Both the position numbers and the translations under genes were made by a program. The notes under the pieces are model-generated. The model saw nothing but the letters and a program-made list of their open reading frames with translations. It was not told where the DNA came from and searched no databases. From Dipylidium caninum (Eukaryota; Platyhelminthes; Cestoda; Cyclophyllidea; Dipylidiidae): 64,000 nucleotides of DNA. The stretch spans positions 992,001 to 1,056,000 of the forward strand of contig QEYB01001312.1 of NCBI GenBank assembly GCA_017562135.1, read 5' to 3'. Below, piece by piece: positions 1 to 12,690 of this stretch. Position 1 is the first letter of the stretch; each line of letters starts with the position of its first letter.

Positions 1-3000
1 ACATGAGGCTTCGCCAATTTCAAAACTGGCTTTGGTCTTTTTTTCGCTTTACATGACTTGACGTACTTGTTATACCAGTCCACAGAATGGGAGGTTGTGC
101 AGGTTGATGCAACTTAGCACAACAGCACCGCCAGACAATGCCTAGAGTTGATGCATAAGACAGGCAGAACTGCATCAGCATCACTGGACAGATGTGGCGG
201 CTGAGATCTGTGGAAGGGTTGTGTGTTCGCGAGATCGCCAGCCGCTTCGCCACAGCCTGTGTTAACTCTTGAGGAGCTCCCAGACACGTAGCAATGCTTC
301 TTAATGAAACCCACACGAATAGAGGCAAATAGCTTGGGTGAGACTCCATTTTTGATCAGTAAAAGCCCTGCAGTCCCTTGAGAAACCTTCGGACCACATA
401 ACTACCTAACAACTGTGCCGGACAGTCCGGTCATTCTGAGGGCCGAGTAGTTCTTGGTGCGAGGAAGAGAGACCCACAATGACTCGCCGTAAAAGCTTTT
501 AGGGAAAGACACACTATAACTTTTGGGGAGAAGAGACCGATCGCTTAATCGGATGACGTTAAAAGAATTTGGTCTGACCGCATTTAAAGTACTAAATGTG
601 CACATTCTGAATCGTGTGCCGGAAGCCATATTTCACGGACACGAGAGCTCAGTTAGGAACCAAACGATGCACCAGTTTCATGCCTCACGGATCAGTGGGC
701 AGAGGTTGATGAGATTCATCCCTGTGCATGGAGTTAAACAGTCTACCCTTAAATTGTACGCCTTTCATGGCGATGATGAACCGATCTCGCTCCTGTTTCC
801 GCGATCATCAGCGACGACTGACAGCTTCTTGTCCAGTGGCCTCAACTACTCACAACTGCCCACTTCGCGGGGTGCCACTTTCCTCCTCAGCTACTTTCTC
901 TCTTGCAGACTAAAACAGGCTAAAAATTTGGACAACCGCACAGTAGGCGCTCTTAGTTGGCCAAGTTGCCGATGGCTAACAGATTAGCGCTTGAATGGAA
1001 CGAGGTGAAAAAGGCGCGTCCGGCAAATGTGCGATCCTTGCCCCGAAAAAGTGGGAAATTTAACCCCCCCCCCGCGTAGCCTCCGAAAGAACGCCGTGTT
1101 AGCCCGGTTTTTCCCGCCGCGCACAAGTGGGGCCGCCTCCTTTCCTGCGGGTTGTGGGCGTGTCAGGTGAAAAACGCCCCTGTCGCCGATCATTCGGCGA
1201 GGAGGGAGACTGCTGATTGTTGTACACGATTTACTTCCAAATTTAATTAAAACTGTCCACCTTTTATACCTCCCGCGCTCAAACTGAGGGATGCTCAAGT
1301 CGGAACCACGGAAGCTTGTAAATCACGCAGATCCAGGAAAAGGATTTCCTCCTGATTCCCATACGGGAGCTTTCGCCAAACACTGAAGCAGTCCCGGAGC
1401 ATTGTGCCGTCCTTGGCTGATGTCCATAGTGGATGGCATTTCGTCCATGGTCCCGGAACCATGCCTTAATTGTCAAAACGTAGTTGGCGGTAAACAGTCA
1501 AAGAGGCATTGTTTGAAAGGAGAGTTGATAATTAGTGTAGACAACCCTCGTTAACCTCGCTCCAAATCGGTCTGCCCCACTTTTTTTTGAAGGTGGGTAA
1601 ATTTGGCACCTCTTTCGTAGGAATTTTACGCAGGATCCCCTTTACGATTCCGAGGGGAGCGAAGTAAATTTTCTTAGTGGAAATGGTGTGTGCAAGCGGC
1701 TCTAAAAGTGCTGGTCCCCCACGGAACCGTAACAAGCCGAACTTCCGAATGCCCACGAGCTAATTTCGCCTGTCAAGTAATTAACCAGAATTACATTAGT
1801 CGAGAAGGGAAATGACGTTTTTTACAAAGTACAGAAACAGTCATTCCTCATCCCATTCGCTCACCGCGTTGATTTTCATTTCGTTTCTATCGCGAAGAAA
1901 GACAAATTAACGGTTGCTGCTTATTTGGCATCAGTGAAGATATTTTTGGCTGATCAGACGATTGCTCCTGCAGTGCCGCCTGATCAGCCTAAAAGGCCCT
2001 CATTCACGGCGTCTTCTGCAGACGTCGAGGTGGGCGCCTTCGAAGGTCCTCCGCATCGGGGGCCACACGAGGTCCCCAAGTGATCTGCTCAATCCGACAG
2101 TCCTGCTTAGGCGGGACGATGTAAAATACAACTTCTCGAGCCGAGTGGCGTGGGGATGACGACAATCGGATTCGAGGATTTTCGGCCCGAGGGGGAGATA
2201 AGCAACAATAGTTTAGAAGTCGCCTCACGAAAACTCTTATCCTACCTCTACTCGTACTTTCCCACAGTTCGCTACACTTTTCAAATTTCGTTTTCTCGAG
2301 AGTAAATCCACCAGAGGTAAAGCCTCGCTTGGTTATTAACTGCGGGTCTAATTGTGAGAACCAAGCTATTTTTAAAGGGGAATTTGACAAACATTTTTGC
2401 CCGCTAACAAGTACTACGGCTATTTCGCCCAGTGACGTTTTACAACCATCGCCTATTCAAAGAGCAAAAAGCCCTGCCCATAACTGCCCTTCCCCTACTA
2501 AAAGCCAGCGAGATGGCGCGAAGCGATAGGAGGGGGGATGAGCCAGAATTGGAATGCGAATTCACCCTCACCACATTGAAAATGCCTCATGTTGATAAAA
2601 ATGGGAACTGACGATGTCTTCTTCAATTCTGCTAAGTTGAGTCGAGCTGAACCGCATCCTCCAACTATGGTGCATTAAGCTTGCGCGTTTCCGTCCACTT
2701 CTGTCCACTTCTGTCCTCCGCTCCCTTCTACAAACATTTTGAGCCACACCTTTCTGCTTATTTCACAGACTAGTGGCAACGTGTGAGTAAACCGGCCACA
2801 TATTGTCCACTTTTTACAATCATTTGTGCCTCTCCATCCATGCGTAACCGGCTGCTCACCTTTGCACCATCCCGAAAGACCCTCACGCCCTTAGGTCGTG
2901 AAGGCCAATGTTACATCTTGGGCAGGGAAGGACACGTAGAGCCAGTGGACTGCGGCCGCCCCGACAGGCAGTTGAATGGGGAAATGACCACGGAAATAAC

Positions 3001-4077
3001 GTTAGTCTTCGCCTCACCTAACTGTTTGGAAACTAGTAGCCGACGCAATGACACGTACTCGGTTCGCAGAAGAGCCCGAGAGATTTCCCGTCTGGGCGTT
3101 TAAGCGCCATTACGCCTGTCCCTCGCAAGGGGTCAACACTTCCCGGCGTGACTCAGCTCCATAATTGGGGCCATTACTTCCCCTCGCCTCCTCCCCGCCC
3201 CGAGGATGCAATTTCCTCTTTTAAGGGGCGAGAAAGACGCAATTCCTTGTGGCGCTTCAAGTCCTTGTTTGCTTACTCAAACCGATTCACGTGAGAGTAA
3301 AGACCTTTTCTCTTCTCGCACTTACGAAAGTCACCATAGAACCTCGTAGGGTTGTTACGACTTCGCTAATGTTGACATTTCACAGTAGTCTTTTCCCCCT
3401 AAAGGGGATCCATTTGAGTGACAAGTGAGTGCTAGACTTCCGTAGAAGTCACAAACAGAAGAGCATGATAAACATGACTCAAAAATACCTCCAGGGGGGT
3501 GAACAATTGGGTAGAGAGGATGGCAATTTTGGTGCGATAGGGTAAGATGGACAGAGCTGGCAGCCCGAACAAGTGGACACCAACAGAAAACCAGTGATAT
3601 CCATGCGCGGTCACATCATCGCCAGTGCCACCCGACACACACGAACTTTGTGTTGTGCGCGGGCGAGTGGCGGAGAGCTTCGCGACGTGATTGGCTGGGG
3701 AGCCAACAGCGAATCGATTGCCCGCCTGTCCGCCTGTCTGTCCACTCCACGCAGCCGCTCGCCTGTTCGTGCGGGTGCGCACGTGCGTGGGGCAGTGCGT
3801 GCGCTCCCTTCTCCCCTCCTCCTGGTCCTCTGCCCAGCATACACACACGTACAGGCATAATTCTCACCGGGATAATATGCTTGTGCCGTTACACGTCTGG
3901 GCCTGGGAATTAAGCTTGGCTAATTAACCACGGCAACTCCGCCACACACTGCAACACGGCATCAGACTGATTCGTTCCAGTGTAGCCGGCACGCTCAACC
4001 GCCACGCCCAACACTCGCCAAATCCCCGCAACCAACAGCGGCTCCCGAACCACACAAAGACGCCTCGGCTGCCGCAG
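1..4077. other. Non-coding region upstream of the stomatin gene
   Basis: I see no supportable gene here. Open frames on both strands are short and overlapping and match nothing I recognise. A run of ten C lies at 1064-1073 and a small tandem duplication of a 10-base unit near 2695-2716. About 3600-3850 is GC- and CpG-rich with simultaneous open frames in several phases, which is typical of a GC-rich promoter or untranslated leader rather than of coding sequence; its position just upstream of the stomatin exon fits a promoter or 5' leader. If the stomatin gene has a conventional first exon, it would lie in this stretch. Confidence 0.5.
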
Positions 4078-5316
4078 AATTCACCCCCTCCGCCCTACGT
4101 TGAGGTAGAACCCAGTGCACCGCCATACATCCCGCCGTCTACTGACGAGGATCCAGAAAACTTGTTCAAGGAAATCGGCATGCCCTCTGTGTCTTTTGCC
4201 TCCGATCCCGCCAACAGGGGGGGTGGGCCAGGAGGAGGAGATGGTGAAGGAGGTGGAGCAGAGGGGCCCCAGCTACGAGTTCCCCAAATGCCCCAATTGA
4301 CTCGAGGCTTCTCTCTGGTGCCAGAGCGTTTGGTCAGCAAAGGGAACAATTCAGGCGGTGGACCCAGTACCAGCAGTTCTAAACAACGACAGGGGAACAA
4401 GGGCATGTTTGGATGCGAAGCCGCCATACGCATACTCGCCTACTTTGCTGTGCTTATTACGCTCCCCTTCTCTCTCGTAATGTGTCTCAAGGTGATTGCC
4501 CAATACGAGCGTGCTGTGGTGTTCCGTTTGGGCCGACTTGTATCCGAGATTCCCAAAGGACCAGGTCTAGTCTTCATTCTCCCATGTTTGGACAACGTCA
4601 AAACTATTGACTTGCGTACCTTCACCTTCAACGTGCCCACACAGGAAGTTCTCACGAAGGATTCCGTGACCGTGGCAGTGGACGCTGTTGTCTACTACAG
4701 GATTTTCGACCCTGTCATGTCTGTTGTCAACGTGGAGGATGCTAACCGATCAACACGTCTTTTGGCCCAAACCACCCTGCGGAATGTTCTGGGTACGGTT
4801 GACTTGTATCAACTGTTGACGGCGAGAGAACAAATCGCGCACTTAATGCAGGACTGTCTAGACACCGCAACGGAAACGTGGGGTGTGAAGGTCGAACGTG
4901 TGGACATCAAGGACGTCCGTTTGCCCATCCAGCTTCAGCGAGCAATGGCAGCTGAAGCTGAGGCGGCGAGAGAGGCTAAGGCCAAAGTCATCGCCGCAGA
5001 AGGCGAACAGCGGGCCTCGGTTGCCCTGAAGGCAGCTGCCATGGAGATTGGTGAATGTCCAATCGCTTTGCAATTGCGTTATCTGCAAACCCTCTCCAGC
5101 ATCTCGGATGAAAAGAACTCGACAATAATTTTCCCTCTGCCCATTGATCTTCTGAGTCTTTTCCACCAGGCTTATTCGTCAAACCTCTCCTCAGCCGGCC
5201 ACCCAACTAGCGAAGACACATTACACAGTGAAGATCTGCCACCACCGCCTCCGCAACGAGCCTCCGTGGTGCATCAGAAATCCACTACAGATGTTCTCGA
5301 GGAAGCGCTTATCTGA
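4078..5316 (+). CDS. Stomatin / band 7 (SPFH) family membrane protein
   Basis: Integral membrane scaffold protein of the stomatin family, which sits in the inner leaflet of cholesterol-rich membrane and modulates ion channels. One uninterrupted exon encodes it. Around residues 117-142 is the hydrophobic hairpin with its conserved proline (LPFS). The SPFH domain follows immediately with family signatures EYERAVVFRLGRL, KGPGLVFILPC, LTKDSVTVAVDAVVYYR, RLLAQTTLRNVLGT, WGVKVERVDIKDV and LPIQLQRAMAAEAEA, then the oligomerisation stretch ALQLRYLQTL and STIIFPLPIDLL. The C-terminal tail of about 55 residues is P/S-rich. The N-terminus is longer than in human stomatin and holds a proline cluster (PPPPY, APPYI) that could bind WW domains. 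The frame is open back to a stop at 3925 with no ATG before 4180; a splice acceptor (gccgcag) ends at 4077, so the start codon comes from a spliced leader or an unseen upstream exon. Family assignment is firm; the start is inferred. Confidence 0.93.
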   Translation, partial: NSPPPPYVEVEPSAPPYIPPSTDEDPENLFKEIGMPSVSFASDPANRGGGPGGGDGEGGGAEGPQLRVPQMPQLTRGFSLVPERLVSKGNNSGGGPSTSSSKQRQGNKGMFGCEAAIRILAYFAVLITLPFSLVMCLKVIAQYERAVVFRLGRLVSEIPKGPGLVFILPCLDNVKTIDLRTFTFNVPTQEVLTKDSVTVAVDAVVYYRIFDPVMSVVNVEDANRSTRLLAQTTLRNVLGTVDLYQLLTAREQIAHLMQDCLDTATETWGVKVERVDIKDVRLPIQLQRAMAAEAEAAREAKAKVIAAEGEQRASVALKAAAMEIGECPIALQLRYLQTLSSISDEKNSTIIFPLPIDLLSLFHQAYSSNLSSAGHPTSEDTLHSEDLPPPPPQRASVVHQKSTTDVLEEALI

Positions 5317-8300
5317 ACAGAATCCAGACTTATTTATGTCGCATTAGTACTCTCATCACCACCACTACCACCACTGCCAGTAACACTCCTCTTCAACATA
5401 CAACAACAACTCTGCTCTGTGTACATAAGCAGCGCCCCACATGGGTGGCGGAAGAGGCTGCGGTGGTCCTACTTCCTCACCAACTCGCGATGGCTGCATC
5501 ATCGCTAGAGCTAAGTACAAACGCTAACGAGTGGGAAGCGTGGCTGTTGAACCGAGTCCTCCTTCCTCCCTCTCCTCCGTTCCCACTACCCCAACCCGAG
5601 CCGTACGTTCCTGATTCTCTGATGTTGTGATGGTTTTAACGTGGTTGTACCAGAAACATACACTGTTCCGTTCTAAGGGGCCTTCTTGTGCGACCACCAG
5701 GCTGGAGACTAATTGTGGCTTACGCGATTAGGACACGTGGGAGTAGCAAGGTGCCAAATACTCATTCATTTAGCCCCAGTGATTTGATAGAAGGTGGCCT
5801 TCAAGTTGGCATTTGCCCTTTCTTCCAGCTATTGCGTGAAAAATGCGCTTCTGAGACCCACAGTGTGCTGCGTCTACACTAGTAAATGGGTGGTTCGGAC
5901 CACTAACGGACGACACAATTCTCATAACAAAGTGCGGAGTCGGGGTAAGAGGAGAGACGGCCTGGTCTGCTTTCAGCAGGCGAAATGTTGCCGAACGGCT
6001 GGCGCGTCATGAGAAAACAATGCCGAGGGACTGCCTTCTCATTCTCAAGGCATCTTCGGCCACAGCCTCCTCCTCCCGGCCGCTTCCGCGTCAGCAAGGC
6101 CGACTTCGGCCCACTTTGTCCACCTACCTGAGCTCTAAAATAGGCTTCCGCGGGTCTCTTACCTGAACTTAGTTGGCGGAAACGAGTCGTGCGAAGAAGG
6201 GAATGATTGACATTTGAGCATCAAAACCGAGGGCTGATACCCTGAGTAGGAGGATAATTACATTATACGCATATACTGGTGATTTATCAGCCGGTTCGTC
6301 AGCCGCTTCGCAAATTTCGGTGACCTTTCAGAGTGATAAGGCACTCAGGCTCTGGCTGCCCTCTTCCTCTGTCTCCCTCGTAGCAGGCTTTGCTACGACA
6401 TTTGAATGGGAAGTTGGACAATGGCTCTCCTTTCTGGCATTTGGTGGCGGAGCCACGCCTCCCAAAGTGCCCTCACCGCCGCCGGCACCGAATGGGCATG
6501 CGAAAAGGCGTGGGGTTGAGGAAGTTCGTCTTTCGTGCGACTTCTGGTATCAATTTGGCCCAAGGGACTCAGTTTCTGGAGTTAAGGGTGCCGAAATTAG
6601 AATGCATAGACATCTGCGAAGGTGAGGAATCACGTCAGGCGATTTTGCCTGTCGGCGGTTCACGTCAACGTTGCGCAGACATTTCGCGGACCTCGTGAGT
6701 TTCTCGGGTAATGCGCTTCTCTCATACGCAGTCAGAATGTTCGCTTGGCACTCTGTTTAAGGTGACACTTGTAGAGTCGTGCAAATAAAGGAAAGTGGGC
6801 GAGAGTACAGACACTTTCATGCTTACACTGATGGGTTTGAGGGCAGCTCCTGGCTAAATGGAGGTGGAAGGTGTTAGACCGCTTTCTTACAAGTCCTAGT
6901 GAGGAAATTAAGAGTCAGCAAGGTGGTGTGACCTTAGCAAATAGAACGGAGGACGAGAGGATTTCACTCGTCCTCTCATTTGCATGGCTAGAAGAGGCGA
7001 ATATGCGGGACAGTGTTGAGGGTAGCGTTGATGACGAATGGCATCATCGGCGAGGGCTTACTTTAACGCTGACCTGTTTGTGGCCCCCCGCGTTTTTTGG
7101 GCCTAAAAGCGGCAAAAGCAGGGCGTTCAGCCTCCTTCCGTTTTGCCTCAATAAACCGGAACTCCACCTCCTTCCCCTCGCTCCTACCACTCTTTCCTAT
7201 CTCTTTTTTTCTCCCCTCTTCCCCTTTTCCTCTGTTTTCTTTTTCTCTCCCTCTCCCCTTCTCGTTTCCTCAATATGCAAATGGTAACTTTTCAACCTCT
7301 CGCCACCTTAAAAAAGAAAACGAGGAGTACGACGTGAGCGGGTGTCTCAACTTTCATTTCCTCAGGTTGACATTTCCTCGGATTTGCTTTTTCCTCCAGG
7401 GTAGGGGAGAGAATGAGGCGATTTATGAGGTTCAGCCAAACATCTAGAGGCTTCTCAGTTAGCCCTTGCAGTTTTGGCTTCACCTCTCTCCGACTACAGT
7501 GAACCCCTCTTCGTACGGATTTAAGGGAAGTGTTTCATCGAAATTTATTTCTCCTACGATTTGCCATTCCGCACTCTGAAGCACACCGAAATAACCGGAC
7601 TCTCGACCCGGCCGCCCGACTGAGGCTGCTCAATGAACCGGTGGTACCGCATTGGCTTCTGCTAACAGACAAGAAGATGAATTAAAAGTTTGCTGCTCGA
7701 CCGTCCAGTCGTGACTGGAATAGCCCCGAAAGTATAATTTCACCGCCTCCTCGCATCGAATATCCATTCAGAAGCTAATTAACCGGACTTTCATGGGAAT
7801 TTCAGTGAAAATGGCGCAATTACCATCTTCACACTGAGCTAGAAAATGGTGTCATTTGGAGGATCTGCACGATGCACTCCTGGCACTTGGCTTTGGTCGA
7901 GGACTCCACGACACCATTGACGTTGTAAATGGTGAGGTGAGACAGCCAGAAGAAGGCGAAAACTGCCTCCCACCTCAGTCGACGTGCTGTGGGGACGAGG
8001 ATCGAGAGGCTAGGAGAACAACGACGTGGCATCACGCCTCTGGGACGCCCTTTCATCGTCCATATTGCAGTTCACTTTAGGTACTTGTGGGGTGCGGCAT
8101 CCTGCCCGTGAAATGGGATGTTCTGCGCGCCGCATTTCTTTCCACCGAAAATCATCACCTGTTGACCTCCTCTCGGTCGACCATCAATCTTTCTTGCTAA
8201 AAACCATTCACGGATCTGATAGGAGCGCATGAGAAAGGGTGCCAGTCCATGTGGCGTTTATTCGCTGGTAGTTGCTCGGGAAAGCGTCCTTGCAACGTGG

Positions 8301-11300
8301 TCCTAAATAAAGGAGACCGCTAGTTTCCCGTTACTGTGAACCGCCAAGACCGAGGAACAGTTTACTTTGCATTCTCTTTCGGAGCACACGTCTCGCCGAG
8401 GGAAACTGTGACTTGGTAAGACGGAATCGGGACCATCTTAAAGGAGTTAACTCTCAGAATTGCTAGCATACGAAGGTGAAGGGAGAGCTTGGTAAATTGA
8501 GTGTAGTGTATCGTACAGCTGAAATGCTTTAATTTACCTGCAACCCGGATCGGGTGCTTCTTTTGCGCCGTTTCTCTCCCCCGGAATGCAGACACGAGGG
8601 CGAAGGAACGTGCGTGAGCCAAATGGACGAAAGGGTGAATCGCGCTAGGGCCTCTTCACCAGGCACGTTAACATTTAACTGGCACCCTGGCGACGAATGG
8701 AGTTGACCTGTTTCAAGGCGGATCTGAAACAGGCGGGAGTGCGATGCTGGCTCGAGTATCCTTGAGAGTGGACGGAAGATGATGTCCATTTTAACCGACG
8801 ATATCACCTCGAGAGTGCCACCGTGGCGACGTGATGGCACCGTGTGAGACTGGAGGACAGGGTAATTTAAGGTTGTGGGGTGGGCAGTGGTGACGCCGTC
8901 GGTAGTCCCGATGATCGGGCAAAGTGTTTGAGTCACGGGAAGCCAAGAGCCAACCTCCTTCCCACTTCGGGCCAGTGCGACGCGAGGAAGAGCCTCACAG
9001 CCAGTCGACATGCGTCGAGAGGAGCACCTCAACTCCGAGATGAACTTGTGACGGCACCTCGGAGATGCGCACCGCCGTGACCAGCTGCTGGTAATGGAGG
9101 AGGATGCGGCAGCGAGTTCATCTGTCACCAACTCTGCAGAACTACAAATCACTCACTCCTCTGCTGATAGTTACTCTAGAAATCTAAAAACTGACATTTG
9201 TTGTGTAAAATCGTGGGAGTCTCATAGAATGCCACCCAAAGAGACCTGTAAATGGATGAAACTGCGCAGAATCTAATAAAGTCAACAAAGTTAACTCGTC
9301 TGCCTAATTTTGGGGTTGTTAATGTGGGCATAAAGTCCCTCTTCTGACCTCAAATGAGATTGAGGATGGTCTCGTGGGCTCAGGAACACCGAATGTCTCC
9401 CAAACGGACCTACCGATTAACGCAGGGAATTGCTAAAACCGCTAAGCTTGTGACTGAAACGACCTCTGAGCCGTCAGGGCTGAAAAGCACAGGTGGTGGA
9501 ACATATCGCCCATCACCTCAGCTGTTGTTCATCTTCCTCACGGTGAAAGCACAGATGAAAGGAACTTTCATGCGGAGATTCCTTCGATTAGTAAGTGCAT
9601 CGCCCTCCGGAGTCATGATTGCAGACCTAGGCGCCTCCTCGTAGCCACCGCCGGGGTTGGAGGGCTTTACCCACCTTCAACACCTAAGATCGAGGCCACC
9701 CGTCCCGGAATCTTGGGTCGGCGCCCACTCCGGAGGCAATTCCTGGCTGCTTGCCGGGACCGAGAATATCTCACGATGTCCTCATCTAAGTTGTTGACTT
9801 ATTGAACCTCAACCGCCAAGGACAGTGTAGAAGCAATTGTAGCCAACAGAGCATTTTCCCATTTTTCTGTCTTCTTTTCTGCTGAAGCCCCCTCTCCCTC
9901 AAAGATCCACTTAGTGACATGATTTCTTTGGTGTTGAGTACGCCAAATACATTGGATTTTTCACCATGTTGAGGTCCTGGACCGCTTCAAAAGGGAGGCC
10001 GGAGTTAACCTTGCGGGAAGATAAAACGGCCTGTTGAAATCGAAGGTCAAAAATTTAATAGTAACTATTTGGAGAAAATAAACCGTTTAGTGCGTTTATT
10101 ATGCTTCTGAACGGAAGGAAGTCCCACCTACTTGCCACAGTGGACAATTCTCGCGACTCGAAAGCGACGAAAAGCTTTGAGGGAAAAGAGCATTTTTTTA
10201 CCACTGCATATCTGCAGAATCCCGGTCAAACGTCAAAATCCCATAAAGCGAAAGGGCAACGCAGACGCCTAGAGAAAGCACCTTCTCCTCAGTTGGAACA
10301 TCAGCTGCCCTTTCCCGTAGCCCAATGTGTCTTGCTAGCCTGAAGGCCCAGGTAGTAGGAGGCGTTGGTTTGGCAGATGCAGTCTTCTTTTTGGACAGAA
10401 GGTTTAAGTGGTGGTGGGGCCGTGGAGGAGTAAAACAGAGGAGGCGACGAGGAGTTTGACACATTCTTTGGTGCAAAACGTCACACTATACCAGACGCAA
10501 ACCTTATCGCGCCCATCCAAGTGAATCGGGTTGGTTTGGATGATGAGCGAAGCCATGTAACGGCGACTTGTAGACTCGCGTTCAGCAGCAGGACTCGCAA
10601 GACAGGTCAACTTGTGATCCATCGACCGAACCACTAACAAAGTAGAAGTGTTTAGGCGGAATTTAAAAAAGCAGAGACTGCTATTTTGACGTCGGAATGA
10701 AGGTAACGTCACTCTGTGGAGAGGACACTCTGAAAGCTACGCCTATGCGGGGTCGGGGGACGCATGCCAGGAGGACCTTCACTGGCCAATTTGACCAACC
10801 GAAAGAAAGGGATTTTCATCCCCACATTTTGACCAAAGCGTATACTGCAGCTTCGTGGTCCAGCCCGTTACAGCGCTCACTTTCTACCGAATGTGCAACA
10901 CCGCGGACTAGGTTGGACTGCCTCAGGTTCTGGTACGGCGGTGAAGTCAGTTAAAACAAGGTTCGAACTCAACGATGTTTCGCTAGTCAACCAAATGACA
11001 CAAAGTGAAAACCAACTCGCCGTATCAACCTTGTGTGCAGATAGGCGGCGCACAGAAAGGCCACAAATTTCGCATTGGCATTCACCGCCATCCTAACACC
11101 GGCCCTTCCCTTCCGCCACTGTGACTGCTGGAAACAATTGAAGCTCTTTACACGGTGAAATCGCCCTTTAAGGTTTGATTAGGCTGGTTTTTTCTAAACT
11201 ACTTGACAAAGCCAAGGAAGGAGAAAGTGGAGAGGTGATGTTTGATTAGTTCAATAAGATTACAGAAGGGACAATTCTAAAAGAATAACGACGGTCAGGC

Positions 11301-11853
11301 CTTTTTCTTTGCCATTTCTTCCCCAAGAACACCAGTGTCAACGCGACTCAGGGGATGCCTAGCGGTGTTCCGGACTGTGACTAGCCTCTGGAGCTAAGCA
11401 TAAAAACTCCCGCCACACAAATAAACTGCCGTCCAATTTTCATGCACCGATTCCTTATTCAGATGGCGGGAGTGCCATGTTGCATCACGCAAACCCAAAA
11501 TAACTTCACCGAATAGACGAGCTCAAATGGGTGAAGTAACGACCCTGAAGTCGGGCTAACTGGATGATGAATGCCTCTTGGTGGATTTTTAAAGGGAAGT
11601 ATAAATTGTGGCTGGACTTGCGGAAGAGAGAGAGGGAACGCGTCGACTCGGCGCTCGAGGTGGCCCCGTTTGCCGCTGCGCTTCCCTGTGCTCTAAAGGG
11701 ACGGACTTGTCTGGGATCAGTCCTGGCGTCCCCTGCGCCGATTGGCCACTCGCGCCTTCGGGGGAAACGCGGCACTGAGGCGCTCTCAAGGTTTCGGGTG
11801 GAGTCATTTACCTTGCCTCCAAACCGTCCACTCTCCACCTCCAGGATAAATGT

Positions 11854-12152
11854 CTACAGAATCGCGAAAGGAGAAAGACGCCGCCAGTTCACCTCGCTTC
11901 TCGCCGGCGATCTCCGGGAAGGGGCGCTGTTTTGCTGAGCTCCGAGGGCCAGACGTCTTGTCTTGTTCTCGAAAATAGTGCCACAAGAGCCGCCTCCTTT
12001 CGGTATATACTCGCCATAGAGGCAACTACTCTCCGTCTCAACGTCAAAGACTCGAGCACAAACCGTGGAGGGCAGTACGATGAGGGGTTGGTGACCTGGT
12101 GGCCGTGAACTGCAGGCAGCAGGAGGAGTAGGAATGCCGATTTGATAAACAA
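11854..12152 (-). CDS. Possible small secreted peptide (tentative)
   Basis: On the minus strand an acceptor-like gtgtcag is followed at 12152 by a frame reading LFIKSAFLLLLLPAVHG, which looks like a cleavable signal peptide but has no ATG of its own. A second frame downstream carries two cysteines in a Gly-rich context (SCLYGEYIPKGGGSCGTIF). The two frames can be joined in phase by a 59-nt GT-AG intron (donor after cac cag, acceptor ending gttgag). The product would be a short secreted Cys-containing peptide; I recognise no family. The signal-peptide look is seen; the intron, the missing start codon (possibly supplied by a spliced leader) and the 3' end are inferred. It may be a chance open frame. 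Confidence 0.22.
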
Positions 12153-12653
12153 CTGACACTCGGATAGCTGTTTTGCTCACCTACCTGTTTATACAGGAAA
12201 GGACGTTGACAAATACCATGTGACAATATTTCCCTTTATGTATCCTATAAGTTGCTATAAATCGGCTAATGAACCAGTTATTTCACGCAAAATTCTGCGC
12301 CATCGTCCAAAAATGGCTTGATTTATTACAGTAGAAAAGCGACCTTCCTTCCTGACTTAGTCGTTTTACCCATTGCTACTTCTCTCCCGCGAAGCAGTGT
12401 GACAAGGACGGGTGGAGTGTAGGTTTTATGTGGTATTGTAAAGATGGAGGGAAGTGGGACAATTCTCAGCGCCTCAAGGCATTCCGCGGTGCTTGTAAAA
12501 GCATAGCCGTAGGCAAATTATGGGCCCGTCTACTGTTTCCATTCGTAATTACATCGCACGATTATTGGCGCAGAAATTATGGAGTAGCTTAGAGTTAGGC
12601 AGATAAAAGCACGAAGGCTTGTCAAAATCGAGCTTGATTGGATGGCTGCCGCC

Positions 12654-12690
12654 GGGGGGGGGCGGGGGGGGGGGGAAGAGGGGGCGGCCA
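12654..12690 (+). repeat. G-rich tract (possible G-quadruplex)
   Basis: Runs of 9, 12 and 4-5 guanines are separated by one to a few bases on the plus strand. Such a tract can form a G-quadruplex and is also prone to sequencing length errors. It is intergenic and no function can be read from it. Confidence 0.7.

Noticed and set aside
3573..3927. Several overlapping open frames on both strands upstream of stomatin
   Set aside because: The block is GC-rich and therefore poor in stop codons in every frame; none of the translations is protein-like.
7829..8056. Minus-strand frame with a hydrophobic, exon-like stretch (FAFFWLSHLTIYNVNG)
   Set aside because: It is an isolated stretch without convincing acceptor, donor or continuation.
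8529..9152. 207-codon open frame on the minus strand
   Set aside because: It has no recognisable domain or splice structure, with composition like the surrounding non-coding DNA; a chance frame is more likely.
10955..10975. ggttcgaact resembling a tRNA B box
   Set aside because: No A box or clover-leaf arms can be drawn at the right distance upstream.
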